Shown here: one piece after another, positions 16,716-25,042 of the stretch
Layout: each line of letters opens with the position of its first letter
Position numbering within the stretch: position 1 is the first letter of the stretch
Source: an uncultured beta proteobacterium
GTDB taxonomy: Bacteria > Pseudomonadota > Gammaproteobacteria > Burkholderiales > SG8-41
Assembly: GCA_902825845.1 (NCBI GenBank)
Contig: CADECM010000002.1
Location: forward strand, 15,238 to 64,104
Direction: 5' to 3'
Length of the DNA: 48,867 nucleotides
Made by a program: the position numbers and the translations under genes
The notes under the pieces: model-generated
Database searches by the model: none
What the model was told of the DNA's origin: nothing
The model's input: only the letters and a program-made list of their open reading frames with translations

Positions 16716-17924
16716 GTGACTTCTCCCGCCGCGCCCGGCGAACCCTTGCGTTTTCCAACCTGGCCTTTGCTCGCAACGCTGGCCACGCAGAGCCTCGCCA
16801 CGATGGCGGCCTATTCGTTTCCGGCCGCCGCTCCGGCCATTGCGCAGGATCTGCAGGTGCCCGGCACGCTGGTGGGTTTTTTCATTTCGACCGTCTATGG
16901 TGTCGGCATCATTTCGGCCTTGTTGTCGCCCGGGTTCATCCACCGCTACGGCGCGGTGCGGGCGAGCCAGCTGGTGCTGTTGGCAACGCTCGCGATGTTG
17001 TTGTCCTGCGCGCTGGGGAGCGTGCTCTCGGTCGCGATCGGGGCGGCGCTGCTGGGGCTGGCGTATGGCGCGACCGCACCCGCCAGCACGCACTTGCTGG
17101 TGCCGCGTACTCCGCACCCCGTGATCAATCTGGTGCTCTCGATCCGGCAGATCGGCGTGCCGCTTGGCGGGGTGACAGCCGGTTTGCTGATGGCGCCTTT
17201 GACCGTGCGTTTCGGCTGGCGCGTGGCGCTGCTCTGTCAGACGATACCGGTGCTGATCTTGCTGCTGGCGATCCAGATTCCCCGCGCGCGCTGGGACAGG
17301 GACCGTAATCCCGCGCACCCAATCTGGCGCGCAAGCCTGTTGGGCCCGATGCAGATTCTTCGCGACATTCCGGCGATCCGGCGCCTGGCGCTGGCGAGCT
17401 TCGTCTATTCCGGGTTGCAGTTGTGCTTTGTCACCTTCATGACCGTTCACCTGACCAGCAAAGCGGGCTTCGATCTCATCCGTGCAGGACAGGTGCTTGC
17501 GGCCTACCAGATTGCCGGCGTGATCAGCCGGCCGATCTGGGGTTGGCTGGCGGACAATGTGCTGGCCGCCCGTTGGCTGCTGACGCTGCAGGGTGTCGTC
17601 ATGTGTGTGACCGCAGTGCTTGCGGGCCAGTTTGGGCTGGAGTGGCCGCGTGCGCTGGTGTTCGCGGTATGCGCCGTGGCGGGTACAACCGCGAGCGGCT
17701 TTACCGGAATTGCCTATGCCGAGTGGGCGCGACTCGGTGGCGCACGCCGCACCGAGGCCACGGGTCTGGGCGCCGGCGTGATGTTTGCGGGGGTGATGCT
17801 GATGCCATCCGCATTCTCGGTCGCCGTCACGGCATTGGGCGACTATGGTGTCGCGTATGCGGTCGCCGGCGCTCTGGCCGCGATTACCGGATTGCTGTTG
17901 CCGGGCGCCATCCGCTCGCGCTGA
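16716..17924 (+). CDS. MFS transporter A
   Basis: A 402-residue major facilitator with about 12 hydrophobic segments. The start is GTG 16716; the next in-frame ATG (16803) would cut the first helix (WPLLATLATQSLATMAAYSF). The loop SPGFIHRYGAVRASQ between helices 2 and 3 is a degenerate version of MFS motif A. The pattern fits cyanate/NimT-like or general anion MFS proteins, but the substrate is unknown. It follows the M20 amidohydrolase by 111 bp on the same strand and could import or export its substrate. It converges with Bug receptor 5. Confidence 0.87.
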   Translation: MTSPAAPGEPLRFPTWPLLATLATQSLATMAAYSFPAAAPAIAQDLQVPGTLVGFFISTVYGVGIISALLSPGFIHRYGAVRASQLVLLATLAMLLSCALGSVLSVAIGAALLGLAYGATAPASTHLLVPRTPHPVINLVLSIRQIGVPLGGVTAGLLMAPLTVRFGWRVALLCQTIPVLILLLAIQIPRARWDRDRNPAHPIWRASLLGPMQILRDIPAIRRLALASFVYSGLQLCFVTFMTVHLTSKAGFDLIRAGQVLAAYQIAGVISRPIWGWLADNVLAARWLLTLQGVVMCVTAVLAGQFGLEWPRALVFAVCAVAGTTASGFTGIAYAEWARLGGARRTEATGLGAGVMFAGVMLMPSAFSVAVTALGDYGVAYAVAGALAAITGLLLPGAIRSR

Positions 17925-17995
17925 ACCGTGCCAGCGGCGGTTACGCACACGCGGATGATTTGCGTCAGGTTCGGCGCCCGCTTGTGACTGACAAC

Positions 17996-18958
17996 TCAGT
18001 CCGCGCGAATCCCGTTCGCTTTGATCACCGCCGTCCATTGCGCGATGTCGTCCTGAATGAACTTGGTGCACGCCGCCGGCGAGCCGCCATGGGGTTCCAG
18101 GCCGAGCGACGCAAGACGCTCCTTGATGAGCGAGGACGCGAGCGCCTTTTGCGCTTCGGCGTTGAGTTTGTTCACAATGTCTGCCGGCGTTTTGCCGGGC
18201 GCCAGGAACAGGTGAAAGCCCGTCACCACGAAGCGGGAGAGGCCGGCTTCGACGAAGGTCGGCACCTCCGGCGCCACCGGCGTGCGCTTCGCCCCGGTGG
18301 TTGCAATCGCGCGCAATTTTCCTGCCCGCACATGGTTGATGGAAGAGGCGACATTGCTGAATATCGCGTCGAGCTCGCCGCTGATGAGCGCGATGCCCGC
18401 CTGGCCCGCACTCTTGTACGGCACATGCACCAGTTTTGTGCCGGTCAGTTGCTGGAACAACGCGCCTGCCAGGTGGTTTGCGCTGCCCGGACCCGAGGAG
18501 CCAAAGGTGATCTGTCCCGGTCGCGACTTCGCGAGCGCAATAAACTGCTGTGGCGTCTTCACCGGGATGGTCGGGTGCACCGCAAGGAAATACTGGCCCG
18601 ACGTGAGCTGCGCGATACAGGTGAAATCCCTGAGCGGATCGTACGGCAGCTTGCGCAGGCCGGGGTTGATGGTGAACTCGACCGCGACGTTCATCAGCGT
18701 GTAACCGTCGGGCGGCGATTTGGCGACGATATCGCTGCCGATGGTCGATCCGGCACCCGCGCGGTTGTCGACAATGACGGTTTGTCCCATCTGCTCCGAC
18801 AACTTCTGCGCGATCAGCCGCCCAACGATATCGGTGCTGCCGGCCGGTGCGACGGGAATCACCAGGCGAATGGCTTTGCCCGGATACGATTGTGCCTGCA
18901 CGGACAGCGCAATAATGCCCGCAGCCGCAGAGGCGATAATTTGTGCGTGGCGTTTCAC
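17996..18958 (-). CDS. Bug/TctC-family solute receptor 5
   Basis: A 320-residue receptor with a signal peptide ending near VQAQ (about 22). Core motifs: YPGKAIRLVIPVAPAGSTD, KSPPDGYTLM, VEFTINPGLRKLPYDPLRDF, VHPTIPVKTPQQF and VPYKSAGQAGIAL. Its ligand-loop pattern E-F-x-INP-x-x-R-x-K-x-PYD is shared with receptors 9 and 11, so these three form a subgroup. The start is GTG 18958 with GAGGAG eight bases upstream. The amidohydrolase gene upstream (19098-20201) runs in the same direction 139 bp away, so the two may be co-expressed. Confidence 0.93.
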   Translation of the reverse strand: MKRHAQIIASAAAGIIALSVQAQSYPGKAIRLVIPVAPAGSTDIVGRLIAQKLSEQMGQTVIVDNRAGAGSTIGSDIVAKSPPDGYTLMNVAVEFTINPGLRKLPYDPLRDFTCIAQLTSGQYFLAVHPTIPVKTPQQFIALAKSRPGQITFGSSGPGSANHLAGALFQQLTGTKLVHVPYKSAGQAGIALISGELDAIFSNVASSINHVRAGKLRAIATTGAKRTPVAPEVPTFVEAGLSRFVVTGFHLFLAPGKTPADIVNKLNAEAQKALASSLIKERLASLGLEPHGGSPAACTKFIQDDIAQWTAVIKANGIRAD

Positions 18959-19097
18959 TTGCGGTCTCCTCGACTATCGCACCACGCGAATTCGGGGCGG
19001 ATTATTTTGAACTGCTTCTGCAGCATGTTCCATGGCAGAACGCCGTCTGCATCAGCTGGAGGGCGTGCTGCCGGCCGAAATGCTGCGCGAACCGACG

Positions 19098-20201
19098 TTA
19101 TTTGATCCGCAACAGCTTTGCCGCTGTCTCACCGAGCATCGCGATACGTTCGTCGTCGGAAAGGCCGGGCGTGTTGAGGATGTGGTCGACAGCCTTGTCC
19201 TCCCACGGATAGGGATAGTCGGTGCCGAGCATGATCTGGCTCGATCCCACGTTCGCCGCGAGATGCCGCAGCGCTTCCGGCGTGAAAATGAGCGCGTCGT
19301 AGTAGAGCTGCTTCAGGTACTCCGTTGGTCGTTTCTTGAGCGTGCGGTTGCAGCGGTGCGGAAAGGTGAGGCAGCCATGGTCGGAGCGATCCATATATGA
19401 GGCTATGTAGCCCCCGCCGTGCGCCGAGCAGATTTTCAGTCCCGGAAACAGGTCGAGCGTGCCCTCGAAGATCAGATGCGAAAGCGCAATCGTGGTGTCA
19501 AGCGGATTGCCGATCACGTTGTCGAGCACGCCGTTGCCCTTCAGCCGCCGCGCCAAATCAGGCGTGCCCTGCGGATGCAGGAACACCAGCACGTCGAGTT
19601 CCTCGCACTTGCGCCAGAACGGGTGGAACTTCGGGTCGGCAAACTCATCGTCGCCCACGCTCGCGCCCACCGCTGCGCCGCGCAGGCCGAGCTTTTTCAC
19701 CGCATGCTCGAGCTGCTGCACGGCGAGGTCGGGAAACTGCAGCGCTACCGAGGCGAATGCGACAAAGCGGTCTGCATTGCGCGCGCAGATGTCGACCAGC
19801 CCTTCATTGTTAAGACGAACCACTTCCGCCGCGGTATCGCGATCGGCGCCGTACCAGAACGGATTGATGCTGAGCGCTTCCATGTCGATGCCCTGCACGT
19901 CCATGTCGCGCAGCCGCGCGGAGGCATCCTCCATCACGATACCGCCCGTGTGATGGTTGTGGGCGTCCTGCCCGAGAAGCTTCGAGGCGGCCGGGATCAG
20001 GCAGTGCGCGTGCACGTCGATGGTCTTTACGCGGCGGCCCTTGACCACGACCTCGCGGCGCTTGACCGCCGGCTGCGCGGATCCGGCGCCGGAGGGTGCC
20101 GCCGCGGCAAGCTGCGTCTCCGGCGCGGCCATCATCGCGCAGCCGGTGAAAACAATCGCGGGATCCACCGCGTGGGTGTGGGTGGCGCTGTGCGTATTCA
20201 T
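19098..20201 (-). CDS. ACMSD-like amidohydrolase with Ala-rich N-terminal extension
   Basis: A 367-residue protein of amidohydrolase family 2, which includes 2-amino-3-carboxymuconate-semialdehyde decarboxylase and other non-oxidative decarboxylases or hydratases of aromatic and muconic acids. Metal residues are recognisable: His64 and His66 (IDVHAHCLIP), a His in KICSAHGGGY, and Asp in GTDYPYPW. Residues 1-58 are an unusual extension with HSATHTHAVDP and an Ala/Pro-rich stretch, without a clear signal peptide. ATG 20201 follows GGAG at nine bases; an upstream frame to 20291 lacks a ribosome site. Placed between two Bug genes, it suggests uptake and decarboxylation of an aromatic or unsaturated acid (inference). 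Confidence 0.86.
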   Translation of the reverse strand: MNTHSATHTHAVDPAIVFTGCAMMAAPETQLAAAAPSGAGSAQPAVKRREVVVKGRRVKTIDVHAHCLIPAASKLLGQDAHNHHTGGIVMEDASARLRDMDVQGIDMEALSINPFWYGADRDTAAEVVRLNNEGLVDICARNADRFVAFASVALQFPDLAVQQLEHAVKKLGLRGAAVGASVGDDEFADPKFHPFWRKCEELDVLVFLHPQGTPDLARRLKGNGVLDNVIGNPLDTTIALSHLIFEGTLDLFPGLKICSAHGGGYIASYMDRSDHGCLTFPHRCNRTLKKRPTEYLKQLYYDALIFTPEALRHLAANVGSSQIMLGTDYPYPWEDKAVDHILNTPGLSDDERIAMLGETAAKLLRIK

Positions 20202-20585
20202 GATTTTCTGCTCCGTGGTTTGGCGATTGTTCGGGAATCCGGGGGCGAAACGAGAGTGCGAATTCTCCACACAAAGAAGTCGACTGTCCACCCTGCGGTT
20301 TGCTGCCAGAGTTTGCTTCGTGGTCGCATATTGATCCGATGCCGTGCCGGCGGGCCGACAGGGCGACAGTGCGAGGCAGGCGGCGACTCGCGCGGCAACT
20401 CAATTGACCCGGCGGCGGCGCGGCGATACATTCGGCGCCATGCGCAACGGTATTTGAAGCCATAAGCGGATGACAATCGGGCGCTGCTTATACTCGGCGC
20501 GACGCGGTGCCGTCAGAGCGTCTGCGGCGGTTGCAGGCCGTGTGTGCGGGACGTGGCGGCGACTTCGCAACAAAAGGAGGATCTT
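20202..20585. other. 384-bp gap between divergent amidohydrolase and Bug genes
   Basis: No gene is recognised in any frame. The region must contain the promoters of the two divergent genes. I see no strong -35/-10 pair, long inverted repeat or IHF-like core. A small TCAATTGA palindrome lies near 20400, too short to interpret. Confidence 0.5.
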
Positions 20586-21557
20586 ATGAAGGGACTGCTG
20601 GCTGTTGTGGTTGGCGTGTTGGTCACGGCGACGGGCGCGTGGGGGCAGAACTACCCAACGCGGGCCGTCAGCATGATCGTGCCTTATCCACCGGGTGGCT
20701 TGAGTGATGCCGTGGCGCGTCCCGTAGCGGAGGGCATGCAAGCGGTTCTGGGGCAGACCATCGTGATCGAGAACGTGGGCGGCGCCAGCGGCTCCATCGG
20801 CTCGGCGCGGGTGGCACGTGCGGCGCCCGACGGCTATACCCTGCTGCTGGGCATCTGGAATACCCATGTCGCGATCCCCAAGCTATTGAAGCTGGACTAC
20901 GACGTAGTGAAGGACTTCGCGCCGATTGCCTTCATGACCAATGCGCCGCTGCTGCTGACGGTCCACAAGTCGCTGCCGGTGAACAGTTACACGGAGTTGG
21001 TGGGCTACCTCAAGGCCAACCCCGACAAGGTGTCGTCGGGCAGCGCCGGCATCGGCAGCCCGCCGCACCTGCTTGATGAACTGCTGCGCAAGCAGACGAA
21101 TACACGCTTTCAGACGGTCCACTACCGCGGCGCCGGACCGATCATGCAGGACCTGATGGGTGCGCAAATCCAGATGGCCTTCATCAATCCTGCCACGGGC
21201 GCGCCGCATGTGCGCTCGGGCGTGATCAGAGGCCTGGGCGTGACCAGCGCCGAACGCTTGAAGATTCTGCCGGAGGTGCCGACCATGGCGCAAGCCGGGT
21301 TCCCCGGCGGCATGGAGTTTTCGCTGTGGTCGGCACTGTTTGCCCCTAAAGGGATGCCCAAGGAGATCGTCGAAAAGGTCAACCAGTCGGTGGTGGCTGC
21401 CCTCGCCAATCCGAAAGTGCGGGAGCGGCTCGCGGTGCTGGGCATGGAAATCGCTGCGCGTGACAAGCAATCACCGGCATCGCTCGCCGCCATTCAGCAG
21501 GCCGAGATCAAGAAGTGGTGGCCGATCATCGACGCGGCCGGCATCAAGCCGCAATAG
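20586..21557 (+). CDS. Bug/TctC-family solute receptor 6
   Basis: A 323-residue receptor with a short signal peptide ending near AWGQN (about 21). Core motifs: YPTRAVSMIVPYPPGGLSD, RAAPDGYTLLLG, VHKSLPVNSYTEL (Lys where Pro is usual) and VHYRGAGPIMQDLMG in place of VPYKG. The C-terminus ends KKWWPIIDAAGIKPQ, close to the family norm. AAAGGAGG seven bases before ATG 20586 is one of the best ribosome sites in the window, and fixes this start over one at 20544. It is divergent from the amidohydrolase and convergent with the molybdoenzyme gene. Confidence 0.93.
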   Translation: MKGLLAVVVGVLVTATGAWGQNYPTRAVSMIVPYPPGGLSDAVARPVAEGMQAVLGQTIVIENVGGASGSIGSARVARAAPDGYTLLLGIWNTHVAIPKLLKLDYDVVKDFAPIAFMTNAPLLLTVHKSLPVNSYTELVGYLKANPDKVSSGSAGIGSPPHLLDELLRKQTNTRFQTVHYRGAGPIMQDLMGAQIQMAFINPATGAPHVRSGVIRGLGVTSAERLKILPEVPTMAQAGFPGGMEFSLWSALFAPKGMPKEIVEKVNQSVVAALANPKVRERLAVLGMEIAARDKQSPASLAAIQQAEIKKWWPIIDAAGIKPQ

Positions 21558-21591
21558 TGCCGGGCGGATTGTGCGGCGGCAAGGCCGCCGT

Positions 21592-22353
21592 TCAGATCCC
21601 CGCGTACCACTGATAGCCGCGATCCTCCCAGTAGCCGCCCTTGCCGCGGCCGAGGTGGGCAAAGGATTCCACCAGTTCCAGGCGCATGACGAACTTGGCG
21701 TGTTTGTAGCCGAGTTGCCGTTCCACGCGCAGGCGCAGCGGCGCGCCGTTGGCGGTGGGCAGCGGCTTGCCGTTGAGGTTGTAGGCCAGGATGGTTTGCG
21801 GGTGATAGGCATCGAGCAGGTCGATGCTTTCGTAGTACGGTGTCCTGCCGCCGCCGCTGCCGTAGGTGTCGGCGCAGTGAAACACCACGTAGCGCGCGTT
21901 GGCCTTGGGCTTGGCCAGGGCCAGAACCTGCGCCAGCGGCACGCCGGTCCATTTGCCGATGGCGCTCCAGCCTTCGACGCAGTCGTGGCGCGTGATTTGG
22001 GTGCGGCTGGGCAGCGTGCGCAGTTGGGCGAGCGACAGTGTGATTGGCTTGTCGACGAGGCCGTCGACGGTCAACGACCAGTTAACGAAGCCGTCGGCCA
22101 CCATCGCGCGGTAGGGCGCGTCGGAAGGGTTGGTGCTGCCGTTGCCGCGAAACGTCGGCGACAGATCGGCTTCGGTGAACTCCTGCGCCATCGACACGCG
22201 CCCGCCGAGCAGATGGTGCACGCGCCGGTTGAGTGATTCGCCGGCTGACAGCACGTCGGCAAACCACGGGCTCTTGTTGAGACGATCGCAGCCGGCGACA
22301 GCGAATGCCGACACGCCGGCGAGCGCACGCTGCAGAAATTGTCGTTTATTCAT
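21592..22353 (-). CDS. Molybdopterin-dependent oxidoreductase, MsrP/YedY-like lipoprotein
   Basis: A 253-residue sulfite-oxidase-fold enzyme, probably periplasmic and membrane-attached. The N-terminus NKRQFLQ resembles a KR variant of the Tat motif, and VAGC places a lipidation cysteine at residue 22. Cys125 in TRHDCVEGWSAIGKW is the molybdenum ligand expected in this fold. MsrP reduces oxidised methionine in periplasmic proteins, but this protein may have another substrate because family members are diverse. ATG 22353 has GGAGG at six bases. The stop of the upstream cytochrome b561 gene overlaps its start by 8 bp, giving a coupled two-gene operon. Confidence 0.88.
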   Translation of the reverse strand: MNKRQFLQRALAGVSAFAVAGCDRLNKSPWFADVLSAGESLNRRVHHLLGGRVSMAQEFTEADLSPTFRGNGSTNPSDAPYRAMVADGFVNWSLTVDGLVDKPITLSLAQLRTLPSRTQITRHDCVEGWSAIGKWTGVPLAQVLALAKPKANARYVVFHCADTYGSGGGRTPYYESIDLLDAYHPQTILAYNLNGKPLPTANGAPLRLRVERQLGYKHAKFVMRLELVESFAHLGRGKGGYWEDRGYQWYAGI

Positions 22354-23251
22354 GGCGGCCTCCGTGCCGTGCGGTAATGCGATAGTTGCCGGTGATCATC
22401 GAGCGCAGATGGTTCCACACGCCGCTGATGATCACTTCGAACACGTGGATCATCACGAACGCCACCAGCAGCCACGCGAAGAGGAAGTGCAGCGTGCGCG
22501 CTGACTGGCGCCCGCCGAGCCAATCCACCCAGCCCGGGAAGATCGAATTGAGCCACGGCGACATCGCCCAGCCGGCAATGATGATGCCCGGCAGCAGCAC
22601 GAAAATCACCGCCAGGTAGGCGAGCTTCTGCAGCACGTTGTAGCGCTTCGCGTCCTCGCCCTGCGGGTGCCTGAACAGAATGTGATCGATGATCGAGCGC
22701 CCGATGCCGCGCACGTCGGCGCGGGTAGGCAGCAGGTCGCGCTGCAAGTGGCGGCTGGCAAGCGCATAGACGACATAGGCGATGCCGTTGAGCACGAACA
22801 GCCAGGCAAAAAAGAAATGCCACAGCCGCGCGTCGGCCAATGCGTAGTGGCTGGGAATGGTCATCCAGTGCGGAAAGGCGACGTCATTGACGCCGCCGCT
22901 GGCGCTGGTCGACGCACCGAGCAGGCCGGTGGTGTCGAACTCATGCCCGAACACGCGGGTGATACCTTTCAGTTGCCCGTTGCCGGCGTCGCGCGAGGTG
23001 ATTTCCAGCAGCGGTTTGCCGCCGTAGGAAATGTTGCCCCAGTCGAGCGCCGGGTGCGCGTTGAAGATCATCAGCCCGGTCATCAGCAATATCGTCAGCG
23101 ATATGACGTTGGTCCAGTGCATGATTCGCACGGGCAGCGTGTGGCGGTAATACACATAGCTCGACGGCGCCGCGGCGCGCGTGTCGGATACGGTGGCGTC
23201 TGGCAAGGGCTGCTCCGGTGGCTGATGTAAAACGTTCGTCGTGTGCTGCAA
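22346..23251 (-). CDS. Cytochrome b561-type membrane subunit
   Basis: A 301-residue integral membrane protein with several hydrophobic helices (about 47-64, 145-165, 213-230, 255-275). The heme-binding region YRHTLPVRIMHWTNV (His37, His45) is typical of proteobacterial b561/Ni-hydrogenase-type cytochromes, and other His residues occur in HFFFAWLF, HFLFAWLL and IHVFE. A long loop (about 65-140) lies between helices one and two. It likely passes quinol electrons to the molybdoenzyme encoded next, as MsrQ does for MsrP. The start is TTG 23251 with AAGG just upstream; the next ATG at residue 44 would remove the heme-ligand segment. Confidence 0.87.
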   Translation of the reverse strand: MQHTTNVLHQPPEQPLPDATVSDTRAAAPSSYVYYRHTLPVRIMHWTNVISLTILLMTGLMIFNAHPALDWGNISYGGKPLLEITSRDAGNGQLKGITRVFGHEFDTTGLLGASTSASGGVNDVAFPHWMTIPSHYALADARLWHFFFAWLFVLNGIAYVVYALASRHLQRDLLPTRADVRGIGRSIIDHILFRHPQGEDAKRYNVLQKLAYLAVIFVLLPGIIIAGWAMSPWLNSIFPGWVDWLGGRQSARTLHFLFAWLLVAFVMIHVFEVIISGVWNHLRSMITGNYRITARHGGRHE

Positions 23252-23316
23252 ACGAACCTTACACTCGCCACCGGCGTTCGTGCTTGCCAGTCCGACCTAA
23301 ACTAAATGTTGTTTAT

Positions 23317-23329
23317 AAACAAATGGTTA
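23317..23329 (+). promoter_or_regulatory. IHF-like site upstream of the b561 operon
   Basis: AAACAAATGGTTA differs from WATCAANNNNTTR at one base and lies in an AT-rich island (about 23297-23345) upstream of the minus-strand b561/molybdoenzyme genes. Inferred from consensus. Confidence 0.28.
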
Positions 23330-23407
23330 TGAAATAAATTGTTGCGCTTAATCGTGCTGTTGGCAGCGCTGCAAACGCGCGACAGCACCAGCGTTAATCT
23401 AGCCTGC

Positions 23408-23845
23408 TTACAGAAAGACCAGATGCATCGACGGCATGTCGTCATCGATCCAGCTGTCGAAGGTGCGTGCACGCAGACGCCACTTGAGGTCGCGGCCCAT
23501 GCCGTCGATCTGGGTCGCCGGGCGCTCAAAGCTGTTCACAAACAGGCGCACGAAATCCGCATTGGTAAATTCTCGCCGCACGCCCGGCAGCACGGTATTG
23601 ATGCGCGTGACGGTCGGCAGGTTTCTGCCGTTGTCGATCACGGCGTAAATCTGGCCAAAATCGATCTTCATTACGGTGGTGATTCGCGCCAATTCCAGCC
23701 CGGTCATGAAATGCACCGTGCGGCGCTGTTCTTTGGACCAGCCGCTTTTGGCCTGGATCGCCACAATGCATTCGCGGTCGACCACTGCGCGCGCGGGCAC
23801 GGCAGTGAAAACCAGAATGAAGGCAAGCAGGATTTTGCGGGGCAT
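23408..23845 (-). CDS. Exported hypothetical protein
   Basis: A 145-residue protein with a clear signal peptide (hydrophobic 5-16, cleavage near ARAV at about 20) and no transmembrane helix after it, so probably periplasmic. I do not recognise a family. The mature part is rich in aromatic and basic residues (for example KIDFGQIYAVIDNGRNLP and FVRLFVNSF) and has one Cys. It is monocistronic, with a weak ribosome site. AT-rich islands lie on both sides. Codon pattern and signal peptide support a real gene. Confidence 0.65.
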   Translation of the reverse strand: MPRKILLAFILVFTAVPARAVVDRECIVAIQAKSGWSKEQRRTVHFMTGLELARITTVMKIDFGQIYAVIDNGRNLPTVTRINTVLPGVRREFTNADFVRLFVNSFERPATQIDGMGRDLKWRLRARTFDSWIDDDMPSMHLVFL

Positions 23846-23963
23846 GATCCGTAACGTGTAGCCGGGAGGCGTCGCACAACAGGCGCCGGTAATTACTTAA
23901 CGGCTGTTGCGGATCGATTCTGAACAGTAACGAAGAATTTTTTCTGAAAATAAAACTTAATAA

Positions 23964-23976
23964 AAACAATAACTTA
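23964..23976 (+). promoter_or_regulatory. IHF-like site between hypothetical and TIR genes
   Basis: AAACAATAACTTA, one mismatch from WATCAANNNNTTR, in an AT-rich island (about 23930-23977). Its spacer TAAC is identical to that of the sites at 34865 and 48008. It lies upstream of the exported hypothetical gene and downstream of the TIR gene. Confidence 0.3.
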
Positions 23977-24049
23977 CCGGTCGCCGATGGCGTCGTTGCG
24001 CGTCGGGCGCCGCTACTGGCCACGCGTGTGCATGCGGCCAAGCCCCGCG

Positions 24050-24925
24050 TCAGCGCGCCTTGAACCCCGACTGATTCATCAGAATCAATACCGCCATGGC
24101 GATGACTGTGGAACCGAACACCATGGCCGCCGATTCATGCAGTCCCGCGTCCAGCCGCCAGTAAAGAATGAAGCACACCAGTGTTCCCAGCAGGCCCGTC
24201 AGTGCCGCTGCATATGCGTACCATCGCTTCGGGGGATCGATCAGGTGCGCGACCAGCAACAACAGCATTGAACTGCCCGTGATCACAACGAAGGTAATGC
24301 CGAGCAGCGCCGGTTCCAGGGGGTCGCCGCCCCTGCCGACATACCACTTTGCCGTGACCAGAGCGGTGGTTATCGCTACGGCAAGAAACAGCGCGGCGGA
24401 AATCGTGATGCGCACGGCACTCAGAATGCGTTCGGCCGCGGAGCCGGGAATGTCGAGGGCGATGACTTTGGCGAGCCGCGTGACATCGCTCTGCCAGCGT
24501 TGATCACTGACCGCAAGCGCGTTGTGACGCGTGAGTTGGTGCAGCACTGGCGGCAATTCTTCGGCACGCGGCATGGCGGCGTTTTCGATCAGTACCGGAT
24601 ACAGCGGGATGTTCTTTTCCAGCGCTGCGGCAATTTCCCGCACCACCCAATCGTCGGCATCGTGCAGCCGCGGTTTTCCCTGCGCATCCATCACGCTGGT
24701 CCACCCGGGGCCGATCAGCACGATCATGGCGTCGGAGCGTTGCGCCGTGTTCTTCAGCACTTCCTCGAAATTCGCGCCGGCGGCGATGCCATCGACGTCG
24801 CGAAACACGCGGCCGTCGCCAAAGTATTGCCCCAGCGTGTCGCACAACCGGCCGGCGTAGCCGCCCGTATCGTCGCGCCGGTAGTTGATGAAAATCCGCC
24901 CCGCGGACTTTCCCGTCAGCAACAT
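24050..24925 (-). CDS. TIR-domain protein with four C-terminal membrane helices
   Basis: A 291-residue protein. Residues about 9-140 form a TIR domain: box 1 GRIFINYRRDD, box 2 VFRDVDGIAAGANFEE, then IVLIGPGW and DWVVREIAAALE. Glu97 in WVVREI aligns with the catalytic Glu of SARM1-type NADase TIRs (KDWVHKEIVAAL), so NAD cleavage is plausible. Residues about 165-290 hold four hydrophobic helices, placing the TIR at the inner membrane. ATG 24925 follows AGGAA at eight bases; the frame extends 32 residues further without support. The gene stands alone; known defence partners are not adjacent. Roles in phage defence or signalling are both possible. Confidence 0.85.
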   Translation of the reverse strand: MLLTGKSAGRIFINYRRDDTGGYAGRLCDTLGQYFGDGRVFRDVDGIAAGANFEEVLKNTAQRSDAMIVLIGPGWTSVMDAQGKPRLHDADDWVVREIAAALEKNIPLYPVLIENAAMPRAEELPPVLHQLTRHNALAVSDQRWQSDVTRLAKVIALDIPGSAAERILSAVRITISAALFLAVAITTALVTAKWYVGRGGDPLEPALLGITFVVITGSSMLLLLVAHLIDPPKRWYAYAAALTGLLGTLVCFILYWRLDAGLHESAAMVFGSTVIAMAVLILMNQSGFKAR

Positions 24926-25042
24926 GTTGCGTTCCTGAACGTCAGGGCGATGCGTTGTTGCCTGCGGCGTAGCCTTCCGGACGTGCAGCGCCGAACTGCC
25001 GCGCCCGTATGCGGCAGGCACCTGCGCAGGGGCGAGCGGGTG

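Noticed and set aside
17986..18001. Short hairpin GACTGA-CAAC-TCAGTC between convergent MFS and Bug genes
   Set aside because: Only six pairs, no T-run, and it overlaps the Bug stop codon; too weak to call a terminator.
16686..18071. Minus-strand open frame opposite the MFS gene (461 codons)
   Set aside because: Composition dominated by Gln, Arg, His and Gly, typical of antisense frames; the plus-strand MFS helices are convincing.
17423..19105. Plus-strand open frame of 560 codons crossing an MFS gene and Bug receptor 5
   Set aside because: It runs through two genes in the wrong frame or strand and shows no domain.
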